Shown: positions 23,607-34,812 of the stretch, one piece after another
Layout: every line of letters begins with the position of its first letter
How positions within the stretch are numbered: position 1 is the first letter of the stretch
NCBI GenBank assembly: GCA_029237695.1
Contig: CM055279.1
Span: forward strand, 186,001 to 250,000
Reading direction: 5' to 3'
Source of the DNA: Conchocele bisecta
Lineage: Eukaryota; Mollusca; Bivalvia; Lucinida; Thyasiridae
Length of the DNA stretch: 64,000 bases
Made by a program: the position numbers and the translations under genes
Notes under the pieces: generated by a model
Database searches by the model: none
Told to the model about the DNA's origin: nothing
What the model saw: only the letters and a program-made list of their open reading frames with translations

Positions 23607-26600
23607 TGTCCTCTCACAACCCCATCCATCATACACACCTTATAAATGGGATGTTAATGATCATCTCACACCACTCCCATGCCATCTAAACACAGGCGAC
23701 AAATTTGCTGTCTAATCCTCTCACGACTCCAACCATCACACACACCTTACAAATGGGATGTCTGATCATCTCACCACTCCATCCGCCACACACACCTTAC
23801 AAATGTGATGAATAATCATCTCACGACTCCAACCATCACACAAACGTTACATATCGGATGTCTGATCCTCCAACCACTCCATCCATCACACACACCTCAC
23901 CACTCGATTCAACACACACACCGTACAAATGTTCTGTCTGATCACCACTCCATCCATCACACACAACTTACACAGGGATGTCCTCTAATCACTCCATCCA
24001 TCACGCAGGCCTGGCAAATGGGCTGTCTGATCCCCTCACCACTCCAACCATCACACACAACTTGCAACCCCATGGGCAAAGTCTTGCTGCACTCACACGC
24101 CATCCATCACACACACCTTACAAACGGGCTGCCATCTCACCACTCCATCTATAAGACACATCTTACACATGCCTTTGGGCTGTCTGATCACCACTCCATC
24201 CATCACACACATCTTATAAATGGGATGTCTGATCCTCTAACCACTACATCCATAACAAACACCTTACACAGTGCTGTCTTCTCATCAATCATCCATCACA
24301 CACAGCTTAGAAATGAGCATTCCTCATACCACTCCATCCATCACACACGCCTTAAAATTGAGCTGTCTGATCACCACTTCTTCAATCACACGCACCTAAT
24401 AAATGGGTTGTCCTCTCTCAACCACACCTTACAAATGGGCTGTCTGATCGTCTCACCATTCCATCCATCACACACACCTTACAACTGGGCTTGCTGGTCA
24501 CCACTCCATCCATCACACACACCATACAAATGGGCTAGTCCTCTCACCACGCCACCTCCCATCACACAAACCCTTTACAATGGGCAGGTCTGTCACTCAC
24601 AACTCCATCCATTACACACACCTTCACAGTGATGTTTCCTCTCACCTCTCACACAGGCTTTGCAAATGGGCTGGCTGATCATCACTCCATTCATCACACA
24701 CACACCTACACATGGGCTGTATGATCGTCTCACCACTCCATCCATCACACACAGCCTTACAAATGGGCTGTATGCTCACCACACTGTCCGCATCACACAC
24801 ACCTTACAAATGGGATGTCGTCTCACCACTCCATCCATCACACAAATCTTACAAATGGGCTGTCCTCTCACAACTCTATCCATCACACATACCTTACAAG
24901 TTGGCTGTCATCTCTCCACTCCATCCATGGAAACACTCCCTTATAAATGGGATGTCTGATCCTCTCCCAACTCCATCAATCACACACACCTTTGCAAGTG
25001 GGCTTGTCCTCTCTTCACTCCATTCATCACACACACCTTACAAATGGCTGTCCTCTCACCACGCCACCCGTCAAACAAACCTTACAAATGGGCTGTTCTC
25101 CCACCACTCCATTTATCACACACACCTTACAAATGGGCTTGCTGGTCACCACTCCATCCATCACACACACCTTACAAATGGGCTATCATCTCACCACTCC
25201 ATTCATCACACACACCGTACAAATGTTCTGTCTGATCACCACTGCATCCATCACACACACGTTGCGCAGGGCTGTCCTATCACCACTCACACAGGCCTTA
25301 TGAATGGGCTGGCTGCTCACCACACCATCCACAACACACACATTAAAAATGGGCTGTACTCCCAACACTCCATCCATCACACACATCTTACAAATGGGCT
25401 GTCCTCTCACCACTCAATCACACATACCTTACAAGTGGGTTGCCCTCACACCACCTGATCAATCAAACACATCTTATAAGTGGGATATCTGATCATCTCA
25501 CCATTCCATCCACCAAACACAGCTTATAAGTAGGATGTCTGATCATTTAACCACTCCATCCATCATACACACCTTACCAATAGGCTGTCTGATCACCACT
25601 CCATCCATCACACACCTTACAAATGGGCTGTCTGGTCACCACTCCATCCATCAAACACACCTTGCAAATTGGCTGTCATCTCACTACTCCATCCATCACA
25701 AACACCTTACAATTGGGCTCTCATCTCACTACTCCAATCATCACACATACCTTACAAATGCGCGGTCTGTTCCTCTCACCACTCCATCCATCACACACAC
25801 CTTACAAATGGGCTGTCGTATCACCACTACATCCATCACACACACCTTACAAATGGGCTGTCTGCTCACCACACTGTCCATCATACACACCTTACAAATG
25901 GGCTGTCCTCTCACCTCTCCATCCATCACACAATCTTGCAAATGGGCTGTCCTCTCACAACTCCATCCATCACACATACCTTACAAGTTGGCTGTCATCT
26001 CACCACTCCATCCATGAAACGCTCCTTATAAATGGGATGTCTGATCCACTCACATCTCTATCCATCACACACACCTTACAAGTGGGCTGTCCTCTGACCA
26101 CTCCATTCATCACACACACCGTACACATGTTCTGTCCTCTCACCACTGCATCCATCACACACACGTTTCACAGGGCTGTCCTCTCACCACTCACACAGGC
26201 CTTATAAATGGGATGGCTGCTCACCACACCATCCATCACACACACCTGACAAATGGGCTGTACTCCCAACACTCCATCCATCACACACATCTTACAAATG
26301 GGCTGTCCTCTCACCACTCAATCCGTAACACATACAGTACAAGTGTGTTGCCCTCTCACCACTCCATCCACCAAACACAGCTTATAAGTAGGATGTCTGA
26401 TCATCTGACCACTCCATCCATCATACACACCTTGCAAATAGGCTGTCTGATCACCACTCCATCCATCACACACCTTTAAAAATGGGCTGTCTGATCACCA
26501 CTCCATACATCAAACACACCTTACAAATGTGCTGTCATCTCACTACTCCATAAATCACAAAGACCTTATAAATGGGCTGTCATCTCACTACTCCATCCAT

Positions 26601-29600
26601 CACACACACCTTACAAATGGGCTGTCATATCACTACTCCAATCATCAAACACACCTTACAAATGGGCTGTCTGTTCCTCTCACCACTCCATCCATCACAC
26701 AAACCTTACAAACGGTCTGTCGTCTCACCGCTACATCCATAATACACACCATGCAAATGGGCTGTCTGATCACCACTCCATCCATTACACGCCTTACAAA
26801 TGGGCTGTCTGATCAGCACTCCATCCATCAAACACACCTTACAAATGGGCTGTCATCATACTATTCCATCAATCACGCTTACCTTACAAATGGGCTGTCA
26901 TCTCACTACTCCATCCACCACACACACCTTACAAATGGGCTCTCATCTCACTACTCCAATCATCACACACACCTTACAAATGCGCAGTCTGTTCTCTCAC
27001 CACTCCATCCATCACACACACCTTACAAATGGGCTTTCGTATCACCACTACATCCATCACACACACCTTACAAATGGGCAGTCCTCTCACCATTCCATCC
27101 ATCACACACACCTTACAAATGGGCTTGCTGGTCACCACTGCATCCACCACACTCACCTTACAAATTGGCTGTCTGTTCCTCTCACCACTCCATCCATCAC
27201 ACAAACCTTACAAATGGGCTGTCGTATCACCACTACATCCATCACACACACCTTACAAATGGGCTGTCCTCTCACCATTCCATCCATCACACACACTTTA
27301 CAACTGGGCTTGCTGGTGAACATTCCATCCACCACACACACCTTACAAATGAGCTGTCTGTTCCTCTCACCATTCCATCCATCGCACACACCTTACAAAT
27401 GGGCTGTCCTCTCACCACTCCATCCATCACAGACACCTTACAAATGGGCTTGCTGGTCACCACTCCATCCACCACACACACCTTACAAATGGAACTGCTA
27501 GTCACCGGAGTATTCCATCCAACACACACACCTTACAAATGGGACTGTTGGTCACCACTCCATCTACCACACACACCTTACAAATGGGCTGTCTGCTCCT
27601 CTAACCACTCCATCAACCACACACACCTTACACATGGGACTGCTGGTCACCACTCCATCCACCACACAAACCTTACAAATGGGCTTTCTGTTCCTCTGAC
27701 CACTCCATCCACCACACACACCTTACAAATGGGACTGCTAGTCACCACTCCATCCACCACACACACCTTACAAATGGGCTGTCTGATCATTTCACCACTC
27801 TATATCCAACACACACACCTTACAAATGGGCTGTCCTCTCACCACTCCATTCATCATACACACCTTATAAATGGGATGTCTGATCATCTCACCACTCAAT
27901 CCATCATACACAGCGTACAAATGTGATGTCTAATCCGCTCACGACTTCAACCATTACACACACCTTACAAATGGGATGTCATGTCCGATCATATCACCAC
28001 TCCATCCACCACACACACCTTACAAATGTGATGAATAATCCTATCACGACTCCAACCATCAAACAAACCTTACTAATCGGATGTCTGATCCTCCCACCAC
28101 TCCATCCATCACACACACCTTACAAATGGGCTGTCATCTCACCACTCGATTCAACACACAAACCGTACAAATGTTCTGTTGGATCACCACTCCATCCATC
28201 ACACACACCTTACACAGGGCTGTCCTCTAACCACTCCATCCATCACACAGGCCTGGCAAATGGGCTGTCTGATCCTCTCACCACTCCATCCATCACACAC
28301 AACTTGCAAATGGGCAGTCTGCTCACCTCACCATCCATCACACACACCTTACATATGGGATGCCCTCTCACCACTTCATCAATCATACACATCTTACACA
28401 TGGGCTGTCTAGTCACCACTCCATCCATCACACACATCTTATAGATGGGATGTCTGATCCTCTCACCACTCCATCCATAACAAACACCTTACACAGTGCT
28501 GTCTTCTCATCAATCATCCATCACACGCTCCTTAGAAATGGCCATTCCTCATACCACTCCATCCATCACACACGCCTTACAAATGAGCTGTCTGGTCAGC
28601 ACTTCATTAATCACACGCACCTAATAAATGGGTTGTCCTCTCACCCACACCTTACAAATGGGATGTATTATCCTCTCACCACTCCGTCCATCACACACAC
28701 CATACAAATGGGCTATCCTGTCACCACGCCATCCATCACACAAACCTTACAAATGATCTGTTCTCCCACCACTCCATCCATCACACACACCTTACAAATG
28801 GGCTGTCATCTCATCACTCCATTCACCACACACACGTTACAAATGTTCTGTCCTCTCACCACTCCATCCATCACACTCACCTTACACAGTGATGTCCTCT
28901 CACCACTCACTCAGGCCTTACAAATTGGCTGGCTGATATCAACACTCTATTCACCACACACACCTTACAAATGGGCTGTATAATCCCCTCACCACTTCAT
29001 CCATCACACACACCTTACACAGTGATGTCCTCTCACCACTCACACAGTCCTTACAAATGGGCTGGCTGATATCACCCCTCCATTCATCACACACACCTTA
29101 CAAATGGGCTGTATAATCCTCTCACCACTCCATCCATCAGACACACCTTACAAATGGGCTGTCTGCTCACCACACTATCCATCACACACACCTTACAAAT
29201 GGGCTGTCCTCTCACCACTCCATCCATCACACAATCTTACAAATGGGCTGTCCTCTCACCACTCCATCCATCACACACCTTACAAATGGGATGTCTGCTC
29301 ACCACACTATCCATCACACACACCTTACAAATGGGCTGTCATCTCAACACTCCATCCATAACAAAATCTTACAAATGGGCTGTCCTCTCACAACTCCAAC
29401 CATCACACATACCTTACAAGTGGGCTGTTATCTCACCACTCCATCCACCAAACACTCCTTATACATGGGATATCTGATCCTCTCACAACTCCATCCATCA
29501 CACACACCTTACAAGTGGGCTGTCCTCTCACCACTCCATCCATCAAACACACCTTACAAATGTTCTGTCCTCTCACCACTCCATCTATCACACACACCTT

Positions 29601-29739
29601 ATGAATGGGCTGGCTGATCACCACTCCATCCATCACACACACCTTACAAATGGGCTGTCCTTTCACCACTCCATCACATCTTACAAATGGTATGTCGTTT
29701 CACCACTCCATTCATCACACACACTTTACAAATCAGATG

Positions 29740-29898
29740 CCAGTAGCCGATTTCACCAAAATTACAAAGTATACTTATCTTGTTAAGTACACTTTGACAC
29801 TTTGAGCAATTTTCAATTTAGGATAGTTTTTTAATTTATATTATACTGAATAATGTAATAAATTCAGTATAATAATTTTGCATATTTTTAATCATAAC
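29740..29898 (-). mobile_element. Truncated MITE at the satellite edge
   Basis: Starts with CCAGTAGCCGATTTCACCAA and matches the reverse complement of the complete element at 37544-37854. It has the AAGTATACTT block, CAATTTTCAATTTAGGATA, the TATTATACTGAATAATG stem and its partner, and then a GCATA-TTTTTAATCAT block. The inner TATCACAG hairpin and the far terminal repeat are missing. It begins three bases after the last satellite unit. Confidence 0.8.
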
Positions 29899-30283
29899 AT
29901 ATATAATCGGCTGCTGATCCACAGATGTTGTCGACGCAGAAGTGTGTCGTATGATAACCACGTAGTTTGTCACAAATTCCAAACTACTAATAAGCATATG
30001 ATATAACATACAGGGTAGATGTCCGGACACTTGATGTAAAAGTTATAGAAGTTAAATGGAATGGAATGGAATGATGCTTAACGGCCCACGAACACAAAAG
30101 AGAATCATTTAAGGCCAAGCAATGTAGATGAAGAATAAAAAATAATAGTAAAATAGTATGTTATATGTGGTAGGCAATCAGATGATTAAGGTAAAAATAT
30201 TGATATGATGAACAAAATAAATGAGCAACATGTATACAATGATAACATTATAGAAATGAGAAACATGTATACAATGATAAAAA

Positions 30284-30640
30284 TCAGATCTTCCGATACA
30301 AGCTGGTTTCATGGAGAAAGCTAAGCAAACCTTCAATGTTCTCCACTTGGAATAAATCAGCAAGTGAAGAAACATTGAAGTGCTTGCGTCGAACATCGGC
30401 AACGTCAATACAGTCCAGTACGATGTGTTGCACGGTAAATACGCTGTGACATGGGATACACCATGGACGCGGCTCACCTCTGAGCATACACGAATGCGTT
30501 AGTCGCATATGTCCAATGCGCAATCGACTAAGAACAACTTCATCCCGGCGTACAGTTCTGTAGCCAGTAGTCCGTTCGCCCAAAGTCGGTTTCACAGCAT
30601 GAAGTTTGTTATATGTGACCAGATCCCACCGGGTCTGCAT
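30284..30640 (-). pseudogene. LINE ORF2 fragment: C-terminal zinc-knuckle region
   Basis: A 118-codon frame following the premature stop. It contains RRDEVVLSRLRIGHMRLTHS, then a Cys/His cluster CIPCHSVFTVQHIVLDC (C-x2-C...H-x4-C), then a tail ending in a HETSLYRKI-like C-terminus. This arrangement is standard after RNase H in I-type LINEs and is thought to help bind RNA or target DNA. The same region is recognisable in the degraded copy at 41173-41397. It is in phase with the RNase H frame. Confidence 0.82.
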
Positions 30641-30667
30641 TGTATCAGAGATGAACGAGTTAATGGA

Positions 30668-31255
30668 TTATTTAAAATCATGATAGCAAACATTAAAATC
30701 AGAAGTCGGTAGCTCCAGTGCGGCCTTGGCAGCACTATCTGCCAGGTCATTGCTCTTGATACCAGTATGACCGGGCAGCCAACAAAAAATAATATCCTTG
30801 CCAGACGAAATTAAAAGACGGTGTAGCTCAATGATTTGATGGATAAGTGGATGCTCAAGTTTCATGTTGTACAAATATTGTACTGAAGATAATGAATCGG
30901 AAAATATTTTCGCAAAATCAAGGGCGAGTAAAATTGCACTCAATTCCGCAGAAAATATGAAAGATTTATCTGGGAGTCTGAATTGAAGATCTCCCTCCGG
31001 GACAACGGCAGCAGCAGCTACCCGGTCCCCGTCCTTTGGCCCATCAGTGAAAAGTCGGGTGTATGTGTTGTACCTGTCTTTAACTTCAACAAAAAGTGAT
31101 TTAAAAATGGATGGATCAGTTGTTGCTTTCGTATGCTGACTAAGATCCAAGATTACAGAAGTTAAAACCTGTATTGGACACAAAGTCATGGAAATAATAT
31201 ACTTTGTTATCTCTCTCAATCGGACAGCCAGTAGGTCGCGTATATGAGCATCCAA
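30668..31255 (-). pseudogene. LINE ORF2 fragment: RNase H domain
   Basis: A 195-codon frame with the full ribonuclease H catalytic set visible in order: Asp in LFTDGPK (residues about 68-74), Glu in FSAELSAILLAL (about 100-111), Asp in FSDSLSSV (about 117-124), and Asp in SNDLADSAAK (about 171-180), with the preceding CWLPGHTGI block. The usual TDGS of LINE RNase H reads TDGP here. The enzyme normally degrades the RNA strand of the RNA-DNA hybrid during target-primed reverse transcription. A TAA at 30668-30670 interrupts it. The zinc-knuckle part downstream (30640-30284) is in the same frame, so a single stop splits an otherwise continuous C-terminus. The listed start is not a genuine initiation site, because the element is truncated. 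Confidence 0.85.
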
Positions 31256-31259
31256 GATA

Positions 31260-31422
31260 TGTGTGTATACTCTGCCATAATGACCAGATATTACCAGTGA
31301 TAACTGACAATGACATTACACACGCTGGAGGTTACCATGTGTGTATACTCTGTCATAATGATCAGACATTACCAGTGATAATTGACAATGATATTACAAC
31401 CGCTGGAGGTTACCATGTGTCC
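31260..31422. repeat. 78-bp tandem dimer at the LINE 5' junction
   Basis: Two 78-bp units begin TGTGTGTATACTCTG at 31260 and 31338; a third is cut off after TGTGTCC at 31416. Units share CATAATGA, TTACCAGTGATAA, TGACAATGA and CGCTGGAGGTTACCA. The dimer starts at the point where LINE similarity stops. Confidence 0.88.
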
Positions 31423-32578
31423 AGGGTGGGTATGTTCTACTGTAGATCCGTCAATTCGGCCAGACTGAGAAGCAAACATTGTGTTGACAAACTGCAAACA
31501 AGTAAACCAAATATTGGTGCCCGGTCTGGTCTGTCATTCAAGTCTCGTTAAAGGCACCGCGTCTCCGATACTGTCTCGATGTTCAATACGCGCTGCGTGG
31601 GCTGCTATTGCCGTTGTATAAATCAATTCGACAATTGCATTTCGTGAAATTCAAAGGAGATTTAACTACATTCATTGGCTAGTTTAAACAGTACACGTGG
31701 CTGTAAAATGCATTCCGCTATAACTATGCCACTGTACTTGTACATGTAGAATGCAATTCATGAAACATAGAACCTGTATGCGCATATTATACTGATCATA
31801 CATGCATATCATCCATTCGAGAAAATATTATAGTTCTGCCGGGAAAGTAGAGAAAACATGTGGGTTTGTGTCGGCAAGTTTCGGGTGCAGTGTGGCAGCC
31901 GTAGAACATTTGGAAGACATAGTCCAGCGATCCATGAAAATCGCCGAATACGACTACATAAACTATCCTACGTAACCATGGTAACTATAATATTTTCTCC
32001 ATCGAAGGCCCCTGGAGGTTATTTAGCACGACACTCATTGGATAATTGTTCAAATCGCGTCACTCATGCTATTAATGGACGAATGTGTCCGTCATTCAGC
32101 TTAAATATGCACAATGAGAAAATTGTGGTACGAACACTGACAGACAAATACACAGACATGCATGTGACACAAAACCTCATTTGCAATGTATATTCATTCC
32201 GGGGAGTGTGTTCATTTATTATTATGCACCGATTGACATTGTATTTGTCATCTCCTGTAAGGATATGCCATGTTAGCCCAGGTTGAACACTACCTGTGGG
32301 TCTACATGTACAATAGGCGCTACCGTCAGTACTAGTGTTTCTTCTATATAATATACCGCCTGCGCTAATTTTACCAAGACGTGTCAATTTATTTACTTTA
32401 AAATACTTGATTATTGTGTTTGAAATCAGAAAATTGATTGACCGGGCCTGAACTGTGCTACAGCTCAGTCCCAGACAATAAAATTGCTTGACTTTGAGTT
32501 AGCATTGCCAATATATATACAGATACGTTGATACTCTTGGTAAAATTAACGCAGTTTGTGTAGCAGAATCAACATTGA
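31423..32578. other. Unique DNA
   Basis: A 142-codon plus frame (31858-32286) has no recognisable domain. Its start region (GTGCAGTGTGGC-GC-GTAGAAC, about 31886-31910) recurs at 42550-42572, so at least part of it is a dispersed repeat. Nothing else recognised. Confidence 0.45.
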
Positions 32579-34090
32579 TTAGGGTTAGGGTTTATACTCC
32601 TCATAAAGGCGATTGCAGAAATGGGGTGTATGATGTTTATTGTTAGGGTTTATAATCCTCATAAAGGCGATTGTAGAAATGGGGTGTATGATGTTTATTG
32701 TTAGGGTTTATAATCCTCATAAAGGCGATTGCAGAAATGGGGTGTATGATGTTTATTGTTAGAGTTTATAATCCTCATAAAGGCGATTGCAGAAATGGGG
32801 TGTATGATGTTTATTGTTAGAGTTTATAATCCTCATAAAGGCGATTGCAGAAATGGGGTGTATGATGTTTATTGTTAGAGTTTATAATCCTCATAAAGGC
32901 GATTGCAGAAATGGGGTGTATGATGTTTATTGTTAGGGTTTATAATCCTCATAAAGGCGATTGTAGAAATGGGGTGTATGATGTTTATTGTTAGAGTTTA
33001 TAATCCTCATAAAGGCGATTGCAGAAATGGGGTGTATGATGTTTATTGTTAGAGTTTATAATCCTCATAAAGGCGATTGCAGAAATGGGTGTATGATGTT
33101 TATTGTTAGAGTTTATAATCCTCATAAAGGCGATTGCAGAAATGGGGTGTATGATGTTTATTGTTAGGGTTTATAATCCTCATAAAGGCGAGTGTAGAAA
33201 TGGGGTGTATGATGTTTATGGTTAGGGTTTATAATCCTCATAAAGGCGATTGCAGAAATGGGGTGTATGATGTTTATTGTTAGAGTTTATAATCCTCATA
33301 AAGGCGATTGTAGAAATGGGGTGTATGATGTTTATTGTTAGGGTTTATAATCCTCATAAAGGCGATTGTAGAAATGGGGTGTATGATGTTTATTGTTAGG
33401 GTTTATAATCCTCATAAAGGCGATTGCAGAAATGGGGTGTATGATGTTTATTGTTAGAGTTTATAATCCTCATAAAGGCGATTGCAGAAATGGGGTGTAT
33501 GATGTTTATTGTTAGATTTATAATCCTCATAAAGGCGATTGCAGAAATGGGGTGTATGATGTTTATTGTTAGAGTTTATAATCCTCATAAAGGCGATTGC
33601 AGAAATGGGGTGTATGATGTTTATTGTTAGAGTTTATAATCCTCATAAAGGCGATTGCAGAAATGGGGTGTATGACGTTTATTGTTAGGGTTTATGATCC
33701 TCATAAAGGCGATTGTAGAAATGGGGTGTATGATGTTTATTGTTAGGGTTTATAATCCTCATAAAGGCTAGTGTAGAAATGGGGTGTATGATGTTTATTG
33801 TTAGGGTTTATAATCCTCATAAAGGCGATTGCAGAAATGGGGTGTATGATGTTTATTGTTAGAGTTTATAATCCTCATAAAGGCGAGTGTAGAAATGGGG
33901 TGTATGATGTTTATGGTTAGGGTTTATAATCCTCATAAAGGAGATTGTAGAAATGGGGTGTATGATGTTTATTGTTAGGGTTTATAATCCTCATAAAGGC
34001 GAGTGTAGAAATGGGGTGTATGATGTTTATGGTTAGGCTTTATAATCCTCATAAAGGCGAGTGTAGAAATGGGGTGTATGATGTTTATGG
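32579..34090. repeat. 58-bp satellite, 26 units, telomere-like lead
   Basis: Very homogeneous array. Unit: TTAGGGTTTATAATCCTCAT, AAAGGCGATTGCAGAAATGG, GGTGTATGATGTTTATTG (58 bp). From 32585 to 34090 the length fits 26 units with two single-base deletions (near 33086 and 33514). Variants are few and mixed: TTAGGG or TTAGAG, GATTGCAG, GATTGTAG or GAGTGTAG, TTATTG or TTATGG. The array opens with an extra TTAGGG directly before the first unit, giving two consecutive telomere hexamers. It ends cleanly in unique sequence at 34090. Confidence 0.97.
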
Positions 34091-34194
34091 CAACTAACAC
34101 GATTCAGCCAATACTTCAGATTCCGCAATACTCGCTATTCATTCACAAACACATCCGTTATGTTTCTAAAAACTATGAACATCCATATCAGGCT

Positions 34195-34445
34195 ACAGTA
34201 GTATACTGCCAGACCATGAACCAAACTAGCTACAAAGGACGTAAACCCCGTCACTGTCACTGGTCACTTGCATATATTACACCAATATACCATCAAATCA
34301 AGAGCCAGTCTGGCCACAAAGGTCATAGTCCTCATCACTGTAGATAGATCTGGCTGGCACACGATTCATTTCGCCAGGCAGAATGTTGGCAGATCAAGAG
34401 CTAAGCTGACCACAAAGGTCATAACCCCCGCCGCTATAGGGTCAC
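34195..34445. repeat. Degenerate 84-95 bp triplication
   Basis: Three diverged copies of a block containing AGAGC-A-(G/C)T-GCCACAAAGGTCATA-CCC, aligned on ACAAAGG at about 34232, 34316 and 34411. Old tandem duplication of unknown origin. Confidence 0.6.
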
Positions 34446-34513
34446 ACTATGAGATATACTGTTCAAACACGCCACATGCCTAATTTAAGGCGTCACGTCA
34501 CGTATTTAGTATT

Positions 34514-34812
34514 TATCCCGTCAACACAGTGCGTATATATATATATGTGCCGTGAAACACGATGCCGTGAAACATTTTTGATATCCTGTCAATACGATTT
34601 GGAGATGAGGCTGGGGTTATTTTTTTTTGCATTTTAAAGCTATTTGTCATGTTGACGGAATAAATAGAATAGTAGGTTAGTGCCATGAATGGGAAAAATA
34701 TCTGACGCGGCACGGAAACGGGATATGCTCGGCAGAGCCTCGCCCATCCCGTTTCCTGAGCCTTGCCATATTTTGTTTCCCATTCACGGCACTAACCTAC
34801 TATTCTCTATAT
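34514..34812. mobile_element. Double-hairpin MITE, copy 2
   Basis: Same order of blocks as 10029-10339: TATCCCGTCAAC, GCCGTGAAACA, ATATCCTGTCAATACGATTT, GTTGACGGAATA, AATAGAATAGTAGGTTAGTG, GAAACGGGATA, TGCTCGGCAGAGCCTCGCCC, CATTCACGGCACTAACCTAC. It differs by a short (TA)n insertion near 34534 and a longer T run at 34620. I see no convincing target duplication around this copy. Confidence 0.85.

Larger units (their letters stand above)
22241..25045. repeat. Higher-order satellite block, copy 2
   Basis: Second copy of the block of about 2.7 kb, slightly longer because of insertions. From about 23240 to 25000 it carries many single-base and short indels absent from copy 1, for example around 23420-23450, 24065-24100 and 24535-24600. 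It also carries a telomeric substitution (22974-22991) and a poly-G tract (23578-23606). A third, more diverged copy of the start of the block follows at 25041 and a fourth partial one near 26100. Confidence 0.8.
18740..29736. repeat. 11-kb satellite, about 45-bp unit
   Basis: Continuous tandem array. The consensus unit is ACTCCATCCATCACACACAC then CTTACAAATGGGCTGTCCTC then TCACC (45 bp). A 50-bp variant carries GGATGTCTGATCATCTCACC. By length it holds roughly 230-240 units. Plus-strand sequence is poor in G outside the AAATGGG and GCTGT blocks. The 45-bp unit is stop-free in all three plus frames and one minus frame, so long artefactual frames appear (the longest is 465 codons at 26529-27926), each with a 15-residue period. 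The array starts abruptly after unique sequence and ends at a truncated MITE at 29740. Confidence 0.97.
30055..31258 (-). mobile_element. 5'-truncated LINE, RNase H to 3' end
   Basis: Minus-strand non-LTR retrotransposon fragment. It carries an RNase H domain (31255-30668), a C-terminal zinc-knuckle region (30640-30284), a 3' UTR, and a 3' terminus of repeated ATTCC pentamers (read as GGAATGGAATGG on the plus strand at 30057-30073) in place of poly-A. Reverse transcriptase and endonuclease are absent, so it is 5'-truncated and cannot move itself. RNase H plus a CCHC-like end points to the I/Nimb-type group of LINEs. That grouping is inference. Two more copies of the 3' end lie at 2495-2758 and 41005-41535, all three on the minus strand. 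Confidence 0.88.

Noticed and set aside
26529..27926. 465-codon open frame, longest in the window, with a 15-residue period
   Set aside because: It lies wholly inside the 45-bp satellite whose consensus lacks stops in four frames. Parallel frames of comparable quality exist in the other plus frames, and no unique domain flanks it.
31858..32286. 142-codon plus-strand frame
   Set aside because: No domain recognised, and its start region recurs at 42550, so it is partly a dispersed repeat. Chance length in this composition is plausible.
32579..34090. Chromosome end or subtelomere because of TTAGGG in each unit
   Set aside because: Only one hexamer per 58 bp, the array is internal with unique DNA on both sides, and no long (TTAGGG)n tract exists.
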